This document shows, piece after piece, positions 8,844-17,714 of a DNA stretch of 64,000 bases. Numbering within the stretch: position 1 is the stretch's first letter; the number at the start of each line of letters is the position of its first letter. A program made the translations under genes and the position numbers. The stretch comes from Bacteroidetes bacterium UBA2664 (GTDB lineage Bacteria > Bacteroidota > Rhodothermia > Balneolales > Balneolaceae), in contig DEMS01000003.1 in assembly GCA_002359315.1 (NCBI GenBank), forward strand, positions 62,001 to 126,000. The letters run 5' to 3'. A model generated the notes under the pieces. It worked only from the letters and a program-made list of their open reading frames with translations. It had not been told where the DNA came from and made no database searches.

Positions 8844-9401
8844 TTATTCATCAAAAATGGTTTCAATGTTTGTTGCACCGGCTTCCGTAAGTAATTTTTT
8901 TACTTTCTCTTCTTCATATTGTGGATCTTCGGACTCAATACAGACAAAAAATCCATCATCTGTAGCCTTTTTGAAATTGTCTGAATTAAATAGCGGATGG
9001 TTCAATTTTGGAAGTCCGTTCAGGAAGAACATTCCAAATACAGCACCAAATGCGGATAGAAGTATGGTTAACTCAAATATGACCGGGATCCATGCCGGAA
9101 TATTCATCAATGTTTTACCGCTGATATTGTTTGGATAGTCTACAACCATCATGAAGTAGATCATAGCAAATGCACCGGAGAGACCGAGTAATCCATGACC
9201 TGCAACGATCCATCCCAATTTTGATTTAGCCAGATTCATTGCTTTATCCATTCCATGAATAGGGAATGGACTGAATGTGTCAAAGTATTTATATCCTTTT
9301 TCATTGATCAGCTTTGCAGCATCAATAAGTTCTTTTGGATTCCTGAACTCTGCAAGAATACCATATTGTTTGTTATCTGAATCGGATGTTTTCATCATCA
9401 A
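8844..9401 (-). CDS. actD: Alternative complex III subunit ActD (DUF3341)
   Basis: The 185-residue protein begins with a small soluble alpha/beta domain (YGILAEFRNPKELIDAAKLI, and FSPFPIHGMDKAM), has two hydrophobic helices in the middle (about residues 70-90 and 105-130), and ends in a second soluble segment. This is the DUF3341 layout of ActD, a cytoplasm-facing membrane subunit of ACIII without cofactors. It follows actC by 5 bp. The first two codons are also ATG, so the start could be either. Confidence 0.93.
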   Translation of the reverse strand: MMMKTSDSDNKQYGILAEFRNPKELIDAAKLINEKGYKYFDTFSPFPIHGMDKAMNLAKSKLGWIVAGHGLLGLSGAFAMIYFMMVVDYPNNISGKTLMNIPAWIPVIFELTILLSAFGAVFGMFFLNGLPKLNHPLFNSDNFKKATDDGFFVCIESEDPQYEEEKVKKLLTEAGATNIETIFDE

Positions 9402-9406
9402 ACGGT

Positions 9407-10834
9407 TTAAGATGGTTTATTGTAGGGTTCAGGGATCTCAACAACAGGTTCAACATACTCACCCTTGTCATTGTAGTTGTGCGGATCGGCTTGAGGCAAC
9501 ACCCCTTTTAATTCCGCGACTGCAACCATTGGTAGGAATCGCAAGAAGAGTAGGAAAAATGTGAAGAACAGGCCGAATGTTCCGATATATGTGGCCACGT
9601 CCCAGAAAGTAGGAGAGTAGTAGCCCCATGATGAGGGAAGATAATCTGTTGAAAGTGAAGTTACTGCAATTACAAATCGCTCAAACCACATACCAATGTT
9701 TACAACGATGGAGATAAAAAATGTGAATGCAACATTCCTTCTAAGTTTTTTAGACCAAAAGAATTGAGGTGAGAATACATTACATGTGAGCATAATCCAA
9801 TACGCCCAGGCATAAGGACCGGTTGCCCGTAAAATAAAGATCGCTTTTTCATACTCTACTCCGCTATACCAGGCAATAAAGAACTCCATTGCATAGGCGA
9901 AACCCACCATCGAGCCGGTTACCAGTATAATGATGTTCATCTTCTCAATGTGATCTACAGTCATGATATCTTCCAATCCATAGATCTTTCGACAGATAAT
10001 CATCAGAGTCAGTACCATGGCAAAACCGGAAAATACCGCACCGGCAACAAAATAGGGCGGAAAGATCGTTGTATGCCAACCCGGGATAATTGAAACCGCA
10101 AAGTCAAAGGATACAATTGTGTGTACAGAAAGAACTAGCGGTGTCGCGAGCCCGGCCAAAATCATGTATGATTTTTCATAATTCCACCAGTGACGGTTAC
10201 TGCCTCTCCATCCCAATGCAAATGTTCCATAGATCAGTTTGCCAAATTTACTTTTGATTCGATCACGAATCGTTGCAAAATCCGGTACAAGTCCTACATA
10301 CCAGAAGAGAAAGGAGACCGTGAAGTAAGTAGAGACGGCAAATACGTCCCAAAGTAACGGGCTATTGAAATTAGGCCACATAGCCATAGAATTCGGAACC
10401 GGGAATACCCAATAGATTACCCAGATACGACCCACGTGAATGGCAGGGAAAATACCTGCACACATCACAGCAAAGATAGTCATCGCTTCCGCAAATCGGT
10501 TAATAGCCGTTCGCCAGCCTTGTCTGAAAAGGAATAAAATTGCAGAAATCAATGTTCCGGCATGACCAATTCCGACCCACCATACAAAGTTGATAATCGC
10601 CCATCCCCATCCGGCAGGTGAATTTAATCCCCAAATACCTGTTCCTTGCCAGAACAGATATGCGATTGATCCCAATAAGACCGTCAGCAGTAGAGAGGAT
10701 ATGGCAAATGCAATATACCAACCTGTAGGAGTTGGCCGCAGGTTAATATCCGTAACCATTGCGGTAATATCCTTGAAGTCGTGGTTACCCTTCACAAGAG
10801 CGGGCTCCGGAACGTATTCGTACGTTTTACTCAT
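9407..10834 (-). CDS. actC: Alternative complex III subunit ActC (NrfD/PsrC-like)
   Basis: The 475-residue integral membrane protein has about ten helices and the NrfD/PsrC fold typical of ActC. Recognisable stretches include FVWWVGIGHAGTLISAIL, RQGWRTAINRFAEAMT and GLVPDFATIRDR. In ACIII this subunit sits beneath the iron-sulfur subunit ActB and forms the quinol-oxidising site in the membrane. It is 35 bp downstream of actB and 5 bp upstream of actD. Confidence 0.95.
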   Translation of the reverse strand: MSKTYEYVPEPALVKGNHDFKDITAMVTDINLRPTPTGWYIAFAISSLLLTVLLGSIAYLFWQGTGIWGLNSPAGWGWAIINFVWWVGIGHAGTLISAILFLFRQGWRTAINRFAEAMTIFAVMCAGIFPAIHVGRIWVIYWVFPVPNSMAMWPNFNSPLLWDVFAVSTYFTVSFLFWYVGLVPDFATIRDRIKSKFGKLIYGTFALGWRGSNRHWWNYEKSYMILAGLATPLVLSVHTIVSFDFAVSIIPGWHTTIFPPYFVAGAVFSGFAMVLTLMIICRKIYGLEDIMTVDHIEKMNIIILVTGSMVGFAYAMEFFIAWYSGVEYEKAIFILRATGPYAWAYWIMLTCNVFSPQFFWSKKLRRNVAFTFFISIVVNIGMWFERFVIAVTSLSTDYLPSSWGYYSPTFWDVATYIGTFGLFFTFFLLFLRFLPMVAVAELKGVLPQADPHNYNDKGEYVEPVVEIPEPYNKPS

Positions 10835-10869
10835 GTTAAATCAGTTGCGATTAAAATATCGTTTATGAA

Positions 10870-13800
10870 TTAAGCTAATTCAGGGTTTTTGTTAGTTAGT
10901 CGCGCGAGGTAGGATGTTCGAGGACGAACATTGATCTCTTCGAGCATGACATAATTTCTGTCGTTTCTCTTTTTAATAGAAACTTCACTGTTATTATCAG
11001 TAAGATCACCAAATGAGATAGCATTTGCCGGACATGCTTGCTGACAAGCGGTTTTAACGGCACCATCTTCCGGTTTTCTGGATCCTGTAGCAATTTTAGC
11101 CTTAATTTTGCCCCGATTCACGCGTTGCACACAGTATGTGCATTTTTCAATTACACCACGGAATCGAACAGTCACTTCCGGATTCATCGCCATCTGTATA
11201 ATTTCAGGATCGTCGCCGGAGGTTAAATATTCTTTTGTATAGTTGAAGAAGTTGAATCTGCGAACTTTAAACGGACAGTTATTCGCACAGTAACGAGTTC
11301 CAATACAGCGGTTATAGGTCATCTGATTGATTCCATCCTCGCTGTGAGTAGTCGCTGCAACCGGACAAACCTGCTCGCAGGGTGCCAGCTCACAATGCAT
11401 ACATGGAACCGGTTGATGGTATGCCGTTGGATTATCGGCATCTCCTACATAATATCGATCCGTGCGAATCCAGTGCATAATTCTGCGTCGACCCACTTCA
11501 CGTTTCCCAATGACAGGAATGTTATTTTCTGCCTGACAAGCGATCGTACAGACTCCACAACCGAAACATGAGTTCAGATCGATGGTCATGCCCCATTGCG
11601 GTTGATGCTCCGGACCATACTGCTCTTCAAAAAGAGAGATGGGTCCACGTTCATCGCCTTCAGCACGAGCTTCTTTCATTCCCGGAATTTCATAGCCGTG
11701 AACACTTTCATATGTGGCGAAGTCCGGATTTTCTTTATACTCATCAAGAGTTGCAGTTCGGATCATATCCCGTCCTTCAAGGCTGTGATGATCCTGAACG
11801 CAGGCAATTTCGTATGTTCCCCCGGCCGGTTCAACATTTGCAGTCTGGAAGAACATCTCTTGAGAAGTTCTGAGTGGGTAAGTATTCACACCGACGCCAT
11901 CTGCAACTCTGCCTATATTATTACGTCCGTAGCCAACAGTGAGAGTGATTGAATCGTCTGCATGCCCCGGAGAAACCCAGGCAGCAATTTCAATGGTTTC
12001 ACCCTGTGCTGTAATACGAACCAACGGAACTTCATTATTTTTAAAACTTCTTTCCGGATCGATACCGATTTTTTCTGCCGTAGCTGCACTCATAAGTGCA
12101 ACATTATCCCATGTAATTTTAGTCATGGGCTCCGGAAGTTCCATCAACCAGGCATTGTTGGCAAACCTGCCGTCATAAATTCGTGCATCCGGTTTGATAG
12201 AAATTTCAATTCCATTTATAGACTCATCATTGATTGCTGAACTCATTGAGTCGCTAAACATACCGGAGATTGAAACGGGCACCTGAGTATAGGCGCTTTC
12301 TAAATGAACTCCGTCATGAAGAACGCTTTCCCACTGCCTGTTAAAATCGGATGCGATAACATCTCTCCAGGTATTTTGAACCAATTCATAACCGGATGTT
12401 AATTCGCCATTCAGTAAAATGCTTAAAAACTCAACTTCACTGAGTCCGTCAAATAGGGGTAAAATTTGAGGTTGAATAATGGATCGTTCACCGGTAAAAG
12501 AGTGACCATCACCCCATGTTTCAATAAAATGGGCACGATTTACATGCCAATCGCTAACTCGGGATGTTTCATCAACATAGTCGGATAGGTGTATTTTGGT
12601 TTCAACATTCGATAGAGCCTCTGCCAGGCCTAAATCTGCCGGTGCATTAAAAGCAATGTTGGTTCCGACCATTACAAGAGTATCATAAGCTCCTGCTTTA
12701 AGATCATTCACTGCATTTAGAAATGCATTGTATTCATCTCTGTCATTAAGAAACGGCACAGAGAGATAGGTGACGGTATTGCCACTGTTTTCCAGTGCCA
12801 CATTCATTGCCGCGACTGCAGCGTGTGTTTCAGGCGCATGATCAAGTCCAACACTTATTACAGAGTTGCCCCGGTTGGAAAGAAGTTCTGACGCCAGTGT
12901 GTTAATCCAATTGTGATTAGAAAATTCATTTGTAACTCCACTAAACGCGGAGAGTCCGCTAACACTTTCCGAGAGTTTTGCGGCTAAAGCATAAGTGAAA
13001 GGTGCAATTTGCGAGCTTTTCAGTCTCAGCCTGTGATCTGCATACGAACCCGTATTTGTATATGCATTTTCAACAGAGTAGATCCGCGACATCATATCCT
13101 CTGTAGATTCTACTTTTCGCCTGGATGTCAATTTCACCGAGTTTTCAACACTGTTTCTATGTGCATGAGGACTCATGAAATCATCATCAAGAGTAACAAC
13201 CAAATCAGCATTATCATAATGATTTACTGTTCTCAAACGCTGCCCAAAAGCTATTTGTGTTCCTTCAATGGCGTTTCGATCAGAAAATGGTTCATAAGTA
13301 ACCCATTCTGCATTTGGAAACTCAGATAGGGTTTCACTTTTTAATCTATGATATGTAGGTGATGAATTTGCCTCATCAATAAATAGTATTCTTCTGTTGC
13401 GATCGGAAAAATGTTCAGCTGCAAAAGATACAAAATCATCTTTTGTCGTTGGTTCGTTATTTTGTCGGGGTGATCTGGATCGATCTTGGTCGTAAAGCCC
13501 GAGAATCGATGCCTGATTATAGATACTTGTTCGGCCATTACTGCCCGGATGGATTTCATTCCCTTCAATTTTGTTTGGGCGTCCTTCTACATTGGTGACT
13601 AACAGTCCTGTAACAGAGTCCTGAAATGGCATGCTTGTCGCATAAAAAAGCGGCTCGCCAAGTACCATATCTTCGGGTTGTCTGGAATAGGGCAATATCT
13701 TTTGAATCGGCTTCCGACATGATGCAAACCCTGCAAGCGCAATTGATGCACCCATAACACGGAGAAAACTTCTGCGTGAAACCTGGTCACTTAACTCAGT

Positions 13801-13905
13801 AGCATCTTCAGGAAATTCGCGTTCGACAAAGTTTTTATACTCTTTGTTTTGCGCAAGCTCATTTAAGCTCTTCCAATAAGTTGTTTGATTCGACTGATCA
13901 CTCAT
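10870..13905 (-). CDS. actB: Alternative complex III subunit ActB (molybdopterin-oxidoreductase-like plus iron-sulfur)
   Basis: The 1011-residue protein fuses a molybdopterin-oxidoreductase-like domain that lacks recognisable cofactor ligands (about residues 70-740) to an NrfC-like ferredoxin domain. The latter has four cysteine groups: CFGCGVCTIACQ, CMHCELAPCEQVCP, CIGTRYCANNCP, and the CTYC...CQQACP pair, consistent with the three 4Fe-4S and one 3Fe-4S clusters known for ActB. The N-terminus has a twin-arginine motif (SRRSFLRVMG, Arg44-Arg45) and then Cys63 in GFASC, so it is probably Tat-exported and lipid-anchored. It passes electrons from the ActC quinol site to the hemes of ActA and ActE. 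It is the second gene of the operon, 57 bp after actA. Confidence 0.96.
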   Translation of the reverse strand: MSDQSNQTTYWKSLNELAQNKEYKNFVEREFPEDATELSDQVSRRSFLRVMGASIALAGFASCRKPIQKILPYSRQPEDMVLGEPLFYATSMPFQDSVTGLLVTNVEGRPNKIEGNEIHPGSNGRTSIYNQASILGLYDQDRSRSPRQNNEPTTKDDFVSFAAEHFSDRNRRILFIDEANSSPTYHRLKSETLSEFPNAEWVTYEPFSDRNAIEGTQIAFGQRLRTVNHYDNADLVVTLDDDFMSPHAHRNSVENSVKLTSRRKVESTEDMMSRIYSVENAYTNTGSYADHRLRLKSSQIAPFTYALAAKLSESVSGLSAFSGVTNEFSNHNWINTLASELLSNRGNSVISVGLDHAPETHAAVAAMNVALENSGNTVTYLSVPFLNDRDEYNAFLNAVNDLKAGAYDTLVMVGTNIAFNAPADLGLAEALSNVETKIHLSDYVDETSRVSDWHVNRAHFIETWGDGHSFTGERSIIQPQILPLFDGLSEVEFLSILLNGELTSGYELVQNTWRDVIASDFNRQWESVLHDGVHLESAYTQVPVSISGMFSDSMSSAINDESINGIEISIKPDARIYDGRFANNAWLMELPEPMTKITWDNVALMSAATAEKIGIDPERSFKNNEVPLVRITAQGETIEIAAWVSPGHADDSITLTVGYGRNNIGRVADGVGVNTYPLRTSQEMFFQTANVEPAGGTYEIACVQDHHSLEGRDMIRTATLDEYKENPDFATYESVHGYEIPGMKEARAEGDERGPISLFEEQYGPEHQPQWGMTIDLNSCFGCGVCTIACQAENNIPVIGKREVGRRRIMHWIRTDRYYVGDADNPTAYHQPVPCMHCELAPCEQVCPVAATTHSEDGINQMTYNRCIGTRYCANNCPFKVRRFNFFNYTKEYLTSGDDPEIIQMAMNPEVTVRFRGVIEKCTYCVQRVNRGKIKAKIATGSRKPEDGAVKTACQQACPANAISFGDLTDNNSEVSIKKRNDRNYVMLEEINVRPRTSYLARLTNKNPELA

Positions 13906-13962
13906 TCCCTAGAAATTGTTTTTAATTATAAAATCGTTACTAAATATTAAGTACATCCGGAA

Positions 13963-14607
13963 CTAATAGTGACAACTCTGACAGTATGTAGGAGCATTTA
14001 TATTGTGTTTTGCTACTAACTCTCTGCCTAATTCCAATTGATTTTCAGCAACATACCCCATTGTAGTAACCTCAGAAACAGGCCTTACATGTTTTTCAGG
14101 TTCTCTGTGACAATCAAGACACCAACCCATACTCAGTGGCATTGCCTGATGCACAACTTCCATTCGATCAATTCTGCCATGACAAGATTCACACCCCACG
14201 CCGACATTTACATGAGCAGCGTGATTGAAATATGCAAAATCAGGTAACATATGGACTCGGACCCATTCAATCGGTTCACCGGTTTCCCAGCTTTCTCTAA
14301 CCAATGCCAAATTTTCACTGTCTGTTTGAATTTGATTGTGACAGTTCATACAAGTTTGAGTTGCAGGTATATTTGCATATCGTGACTCGGTAACCTGTGT
14401 ATGGCAATATTGACAATCCATTCCAAGTTGCCCGGCATGAACCTGATGACTGAAAGGGACGGGTTGCTGAGGCTGATAACCTACATCTGTAAATTCCGGT
14501 GAGAAAAAGTACCACACTGAAAATACAACTGCATTTAAGATGATAATGGAACCTAATAGAATTCTGCGTGGAGCTTCATTTGTCCACTTCGGAAAAATCT
14601 GAGCCAT
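13963..14607 (-). CDS. actA: Alternative complex III subunit ActA, penta-heme cytochrome c
   Basis: The 214-residue protein has one N-terminal transmembrane helix (about 16-36) that stays as an anchor, then five CxxCH heme motifs at 65-69, 86-90, 139-143, 163-167 and 209-213, the last nearly at the C-terminus. Five hemes and the small size are characteristic of ActA. It is the first gene of the minus-strand ACIII-oxidase operon. The 444-bp region upstream separates it from the divergent DUF420 gene and should hold the operon promoter. Confidence 0.96.
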   Translation of the reverse strand: MAQIFPKWTNEAPRRILLGSIIILNAVVFSVWYFFSPEFTDVGYQPQQPVPFSHQVHAGQLGMDCQYCHTQVTESRYANIPATQTCMNCHNQIQTDSENLALVRESWETGEPIEWVRVHMLPDFAYFNHAAHVNVGVGCESCHGRIDRMEVVHQAMPLSMGWCLDCHREPEKHVRPVSEVTTMGYVAENQLELGRELVAKHNINAPTYCQSCHY

Positions 14608-15051
14608 AAAACTGTTGCTTGTTACCTGTTGTCGTGCTTACTGAACATGTTGTGGCGAAAGTCAAAATTTACCCAATATATTAAAATCTGCGCAGATGAT
14701 AGGTACCCTTTGTAGATATTTAAAACGATTCTAAATAACCGGGCTGAACATCTGTAGATAATCGGCTTTTAACTCAATAGAAGATAGGGCACTCGCAATA
14801 TATTTGCTTAGAATTTGGTCAAAAAAAATAAATTTTTGCGAGTTGGGTAAACGATCGCACTCAGATTTTTGGTTTCTGTGAAAAAGATTGTCTAATAGTG
14901 ATTTATCAAGTCACTGATTTTGATTGATATTTATAAATCTGAAGAACCTAAGATTTTGAATGATTAAATCTGTGAATTAAGGAAAATTTCTTCAGCAATA
15001 TTTCTATTTTTGAGCGCGAATGAACAAACAACTAAGTAAGTATGAGAGTAT
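14608..15051 (-). promoter_or_regulatory. Divergent intergenic region, presumed promoter of the ACIII-oxidase operon
   Basis: This AT-rich stretch of 444 bp lies between the starts of actA (minus) and the DUF420 gene (plus) and has no credible gene. Both transcription units should start here because each gene is first on its strand. I looked for the Bacteroidota promoter pattern (TTTG, about 19-21 bp, TAnnTTTG). Only imperfect matches occur, for example TTTG then TAAATTTTTG around 14810-14844 on the plus strand, so no site is assigned. Confidence 0.5.
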
Positions 15052-15621
15052 ATGGATAAGAAGTTGAGTGAACAATTGACGGTAAATTTTATAAAAGAGA
15101 TCAGTGTAACCAAAGCGATTGTGTGGATATTGATTGTAAGCAGCATCGCCTTCCTCTTTCTTATCTATCTGCTTTACTTCAAATCGACAGGAGATTCAGC
15201 AGGAGACTGGGTGACAGAGCTACCGGCCCTGAATGCATTTCTCAATAGTATCAGTACAATATTAATTCTGTCCGGATTTGTGGCTATTAAACAAAAAAAG
15301 TACATCCGTCACATGAAATTAATGCTTACAGCATTTATCACATCCTCCCTTTTTTTGGTGAGTTACTTGATATATCACAATTTTGTTGGACATACGCCAT
15401 TTCCGGGGGAAGGAGTGATTCGGCCGATCTACTTCACAATTTTGATCTCCCATATTATCTTGTCAGCTTTTGTAGTCCCATTGGTTCTGACAAGTTACTA
15501 CTTTGCGTTTTCCGGCAAATTCAGCACCCATAGAAAGGTCTCAAAATGGACGTTTCCAATTTGGCTTTATGTTTCAGTAACCGGTGTGGTGATTTTCTTT
15601 ATTTTGAATGCTTATGTTTGA
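15052..15621 (+). CDS. DUF420 membrane protein, CtaM-like oxidase assembly factor
   Basis: The 189-residue protein has five predicted helices and the DUF420 layout: LPALNAFLNSISTILILSGF, KKYIRHMKLMLTAF, and then YLIYHNFVGHTPFPGEG with histidines near the membrane surface. The DUF420 protein YozB/CtaM of Firmicutes is needed for maturation of aa3-type oxidase. The position here, divergent from the ACIII-oxidase operon, supports the same role. The function is inferred from family and context. The short downstream gap holds a large inverted repeat. Confidence 0.85.
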   Translation: MDKKLSEQLTVNFIKEISVTKAIVWILIVSSIAFLFLIYLLYFKSTGDSAGDWVTELPALNAFLNSISTILILSGFVAIKQKKYIRHMKLMLTAFITSSLFLVSYLIYHNFVGHTPFPGEGVIRPIYFTILISHIILSAFVVPLVLTSYYFAFSGKFSTHRKVSKWTFPIWLYVSVTGVVIFFILNAYV

Positions 15622-15623
15622 GA

Positions 15624-15679
15624 GTGAGACGTGAGAAGTGAGACGTGAGTCGTCTCACTTCTCACGTTTGACGTTTCAC
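15624..15679. repeat. Perfect 16-bp inverted repeat between convergent genes
   Basis: CGTGAGAAGTGAGACG at 15630-15645 is repeated in reverse complement at 15651-15666 with a 5-base loop. The flanks continue the same GTGAGAcGTGAGA theme, less perfectly, on both sides (about 15624-15679). It fills nearly the whole gap between the convergent DUF420 and UPF0173 genes, so it may act as a bidirectional terminator, although T-tracts are absent. The simple, self-similar wording suggests a dispersed intergenic repeat. Confidence 0.8.
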
Positions 15680-16383
15680 TTCCCTAAAAACTGCTCTCCC
15701 GGTTTTGGAATCCACACTTCTGTATCACAAAACTCCTCTGTAAACTCCTTGAACTCATCCGGTGAACCCTTTAATACAGGGAAAGTACCGTAATGAATTG
15801 GAACAGCAATTTTTGCATCAATCATTTCACAACATCGTGCCGCCTCTTCAGGCCCCATTGTATAGTGGTCACCAATCGGTACCGCTATGACATGGGGTTC
15901 GTAAAGTTCACCATAAATTTGAAGATCCCCGAATATGTTGGTATCCCCCAGGTGATAGAAGCAGATGTCATCTTCAAATGAGATCACGAGTCCGCCCGCT
16001 TCACCGGCATATTCTCCTCCAAATGATGAACTGTGATTTGCCGAAACCAGGGTTACAGAAAAGTCATCAAAATCAACGGTACCACCCTTATTGAATTCAA
16101 TAGATTGATCTTGTGATACCCCCTTTTTTATCAGTAGCCGTGAGAGTTCAACTTGAGCTACAACTGTACAACCTGTTTTTTTTGCCAGTTCAACAGTATC
16201 CCCAACATGATCCTCATGACCATGAGTGAGAAGTATAAAATCAATATCATCCGGATTTTTCATCTGATCGGGTGTAGATGAATTTTCGGATAAAAATGGG
16301 TCGATATATATGACTTTGCCGGTGGGGGATTCGATTCGAAATGCGGAATGTCCCAGCCACCAGGCTTTTATATTGGTTTTCAT
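15676..16383 (-). CDS. UPF0173 family metal-dependent hydrolase (MBL fold)
   Basis: The 235-residue protein has the family's start, WLGHSAFRIES, then YIDPFLSEN, the zinc motif HGHEDH, and further histidines in SANHSSSFGG, YHLGDTNIFGD, GDHYTMGPEEAA and VPIHYGTFPVL. This is the UPF0173 layout (RomA/UlaG-like branch of the metallo-beta-lactamase superfamily). The protein is cytoplasmic and its substrate is unknown. It is convergent with the DUF420 gene; its stop lies just inside the flank of the inverted repeat. Confidence 0.9.
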   Translation of the reverse strand: MKTNIKAWWLGHSAFRIESPTGKVIYIDPFLSENSSTPDQMKNPDDIDFILLTHGHEDHVGDTVELAKKTGCTVVAQVELSRLLIKKGVSQDQSIEFNKGGTVDFDDFSVTLVSANHSSSFGGEYAGEAGGLVISFEDDICFYHLGDTNIFGDLQIYGELYEPHVIAVPIGDHYTMGPEEAARCCEMIDAKIAVPIHYGTFPVLKGSPDEFKEFTEEFCDTEVWIPKPGEQFLGK

Positions 16384-16629
16384 ATCTTGATCTCTGTTTA
16401 GTTTCTATTTTTTTTCTATATATATAAACTAATAAAATGTCTATATGATTCAGAAGTTTTCTATTCAACTAAATTCATGAAAATATTGGAAGATAATCCG
16501 ATCTAATTTAACAGACGATTCTCAATAAATTGTTATTATTTGAGAAGAAAATTTAACACCTTACATAGGTCAGCAATTCAATTAACGTTCTTAAAAGTCA
16601 AGTTATTCATCTGAGATCATTTAGAAATT

Positions 16630-17307
16630 ATGGCAAATCGTATCAAACTAAGTAGAGAAGCCCCACATAGAAAAGGAATCTTTGAAGTTACGGATGAGAT
16701 CATTCAGGGGGGGGTTGGTTTAATTCCAACGGATAGTCAGTACGCTCTGATATGTGATTACAAAAATAAAAAAGGGATAGAACGAATCCGGCAAATGCGA
16801 CAACTTGGGAAAAAAGCTCATTTGACAGTGATGTGTCATAGCTTAGAACACGTTGCTATTTTCGCAAACTTGACAGATGATAATTTTAAACTGATCAAAA
16901 AATTAATACCGGGTACATACACATTTATATTGCCGGCTACCCGAGAGGTGCCAAAACTCCTGACTCACCCCAAAAAACGTACGGTAGGAATTCGGGTGCC
17001 AGATTGTGAAATCTGTCTGGACTTGATTCGTGAATTGGGTAGGCCGATCATGGCGATTACCGGTAAATTACCGAATGTTGAACATGCACATCCTGATGAC
17101 GGGGATCGGGAGCTGTTTTTAAGCCGATTTGATAAAGTTGTTGATGTGATTATTGATGATCAGGAAGAATTACTCTCTGACCCGACAACAATCGTTGATC
17201 TAACAGGTGATGAAGTCAGAATTTTGAGAAGAGGGTTGGGGATGGCCCGGCTTGAAGAAGCTGTTCAACTTCAAAACCGTGAAATAGAAACGGAAACGGT
17301 TATATAA
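16630..17307 (+). CDS. YrdC/Sua5-superfamily protein, YciO-like
   Basis: The 225-residue protein is a YrdC-domain protein: GLIPTDSQYALICDYKNKKG, RIRQMRQLGKKAHLTVMC, PGTYTFILPATREVPK, RTVGIRVPD, and SDPTTIVDL near the C-terminus. The pattern is closer to E. coli YciO (PTDSGYAL, TLMC, PGNYTFIL, RVPS) than to the tRNA threonylcarbamoyl-AMP synthases TsaC/Sua5, which have a stricter KxR-SxN set; here the position of the SxN motif reads ITGKLPN. It is probably a nucleotide/RNA-binding protein; TsaC-like activity is possible but not shown. It is followed 11 bp later by the ytxJ-like gene. Confidence 0.85.
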   Translation: MANRIKLSREAPHRKGIFEVTDEIIQGGVGLIPTDSQYALICDYKNKKGIERIRQMRQLGKKAHLTVMCHSLEHVAIFANLTDDNFKLIKKLIPGTYTFILPATREVPKLLTHPKKRTVGIRVPDCEICLDLIRELGRPIMAITGKLPNVEHAHPDDGDRELFLSRFDKVVDVIIDDQEELLSDPTTIVDLTGDEVRILRRGLGMARLEEAVQLQNREIETETVI

Positions 17308-17318
17308 ATTTTGAAAAC

Positions 17319-17714
17319 ATGTCGTTTTTTAGCCGAATAAAGAACTCATTCACATCAAAATTGGATCTGAATGAGAATTGGAACATCCCGGATTCTACTT
17401 CGGAGTTGGAAAAACTTTTTGACAGTAATTCCGGACTGAATCTGATCTACAAGCATAGCAATACCTGCATGACCTGTATTTTTAGCAAGCAGAGAGTTGA
17501 GGAGTTGATGAGCATAAATAAAAAGATTGGCTCTTTTCATTTTATTGAGGTACGAATGAGCAGGCCATTGTCTGACTTTGTAAGCGAAAAAACCGGTATC
17601 AAACACGAGTCGCCACAAGCAATTTTGCTTCAAAATGGGGATGTTATATGGCATGCATCTCACTCATCAATAGTCATTGATGATATTCTAAATGCAATGA
17701 AAGAGATTAACTAA
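17319..17714 (+). CDS. ytxJ: YtxJ-family thioredoxin-like protein (bacillithiol system)
   Basis: The 131-residue protein has a monothiol/thioredoxin-like fold with the YtxJ signature LIYKHSNTC (Cys50), the mid-protein TGIKHESPQAILLQNGDVIWHASHS with its cis-proline region, and a C-terminal helix. YtxJ proteins are thought to remove bacillithiol from modified proteins and occur in bacteria that use bacillithiol. Here the usual serine three residues after the active cysteine is replaced by Cys53, giving a CMTC pair. Its last 8 bp overlap the end of the convergent mtnA gene. Confidence 0.85.
   Translation: MSFFSRIKNSFTSKLDLNENWNIPDSTSELEKLFDSNSGLNLIYKHSNTCMTCIFSKQRVEELMSINKKIGSFHFIEVRMSRPLSDFVSEKTGIKHESPQAILLQNGDVIWHASHSSIVIDDILNAMKEIN

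Noticed and set aside
11568..11952. Overlapping plus-strand frames of 101 and 118 codons inside actB
   Set aside because: They are antisense to a well-supported gene with iron-sulfur motifs and show no features of their own.
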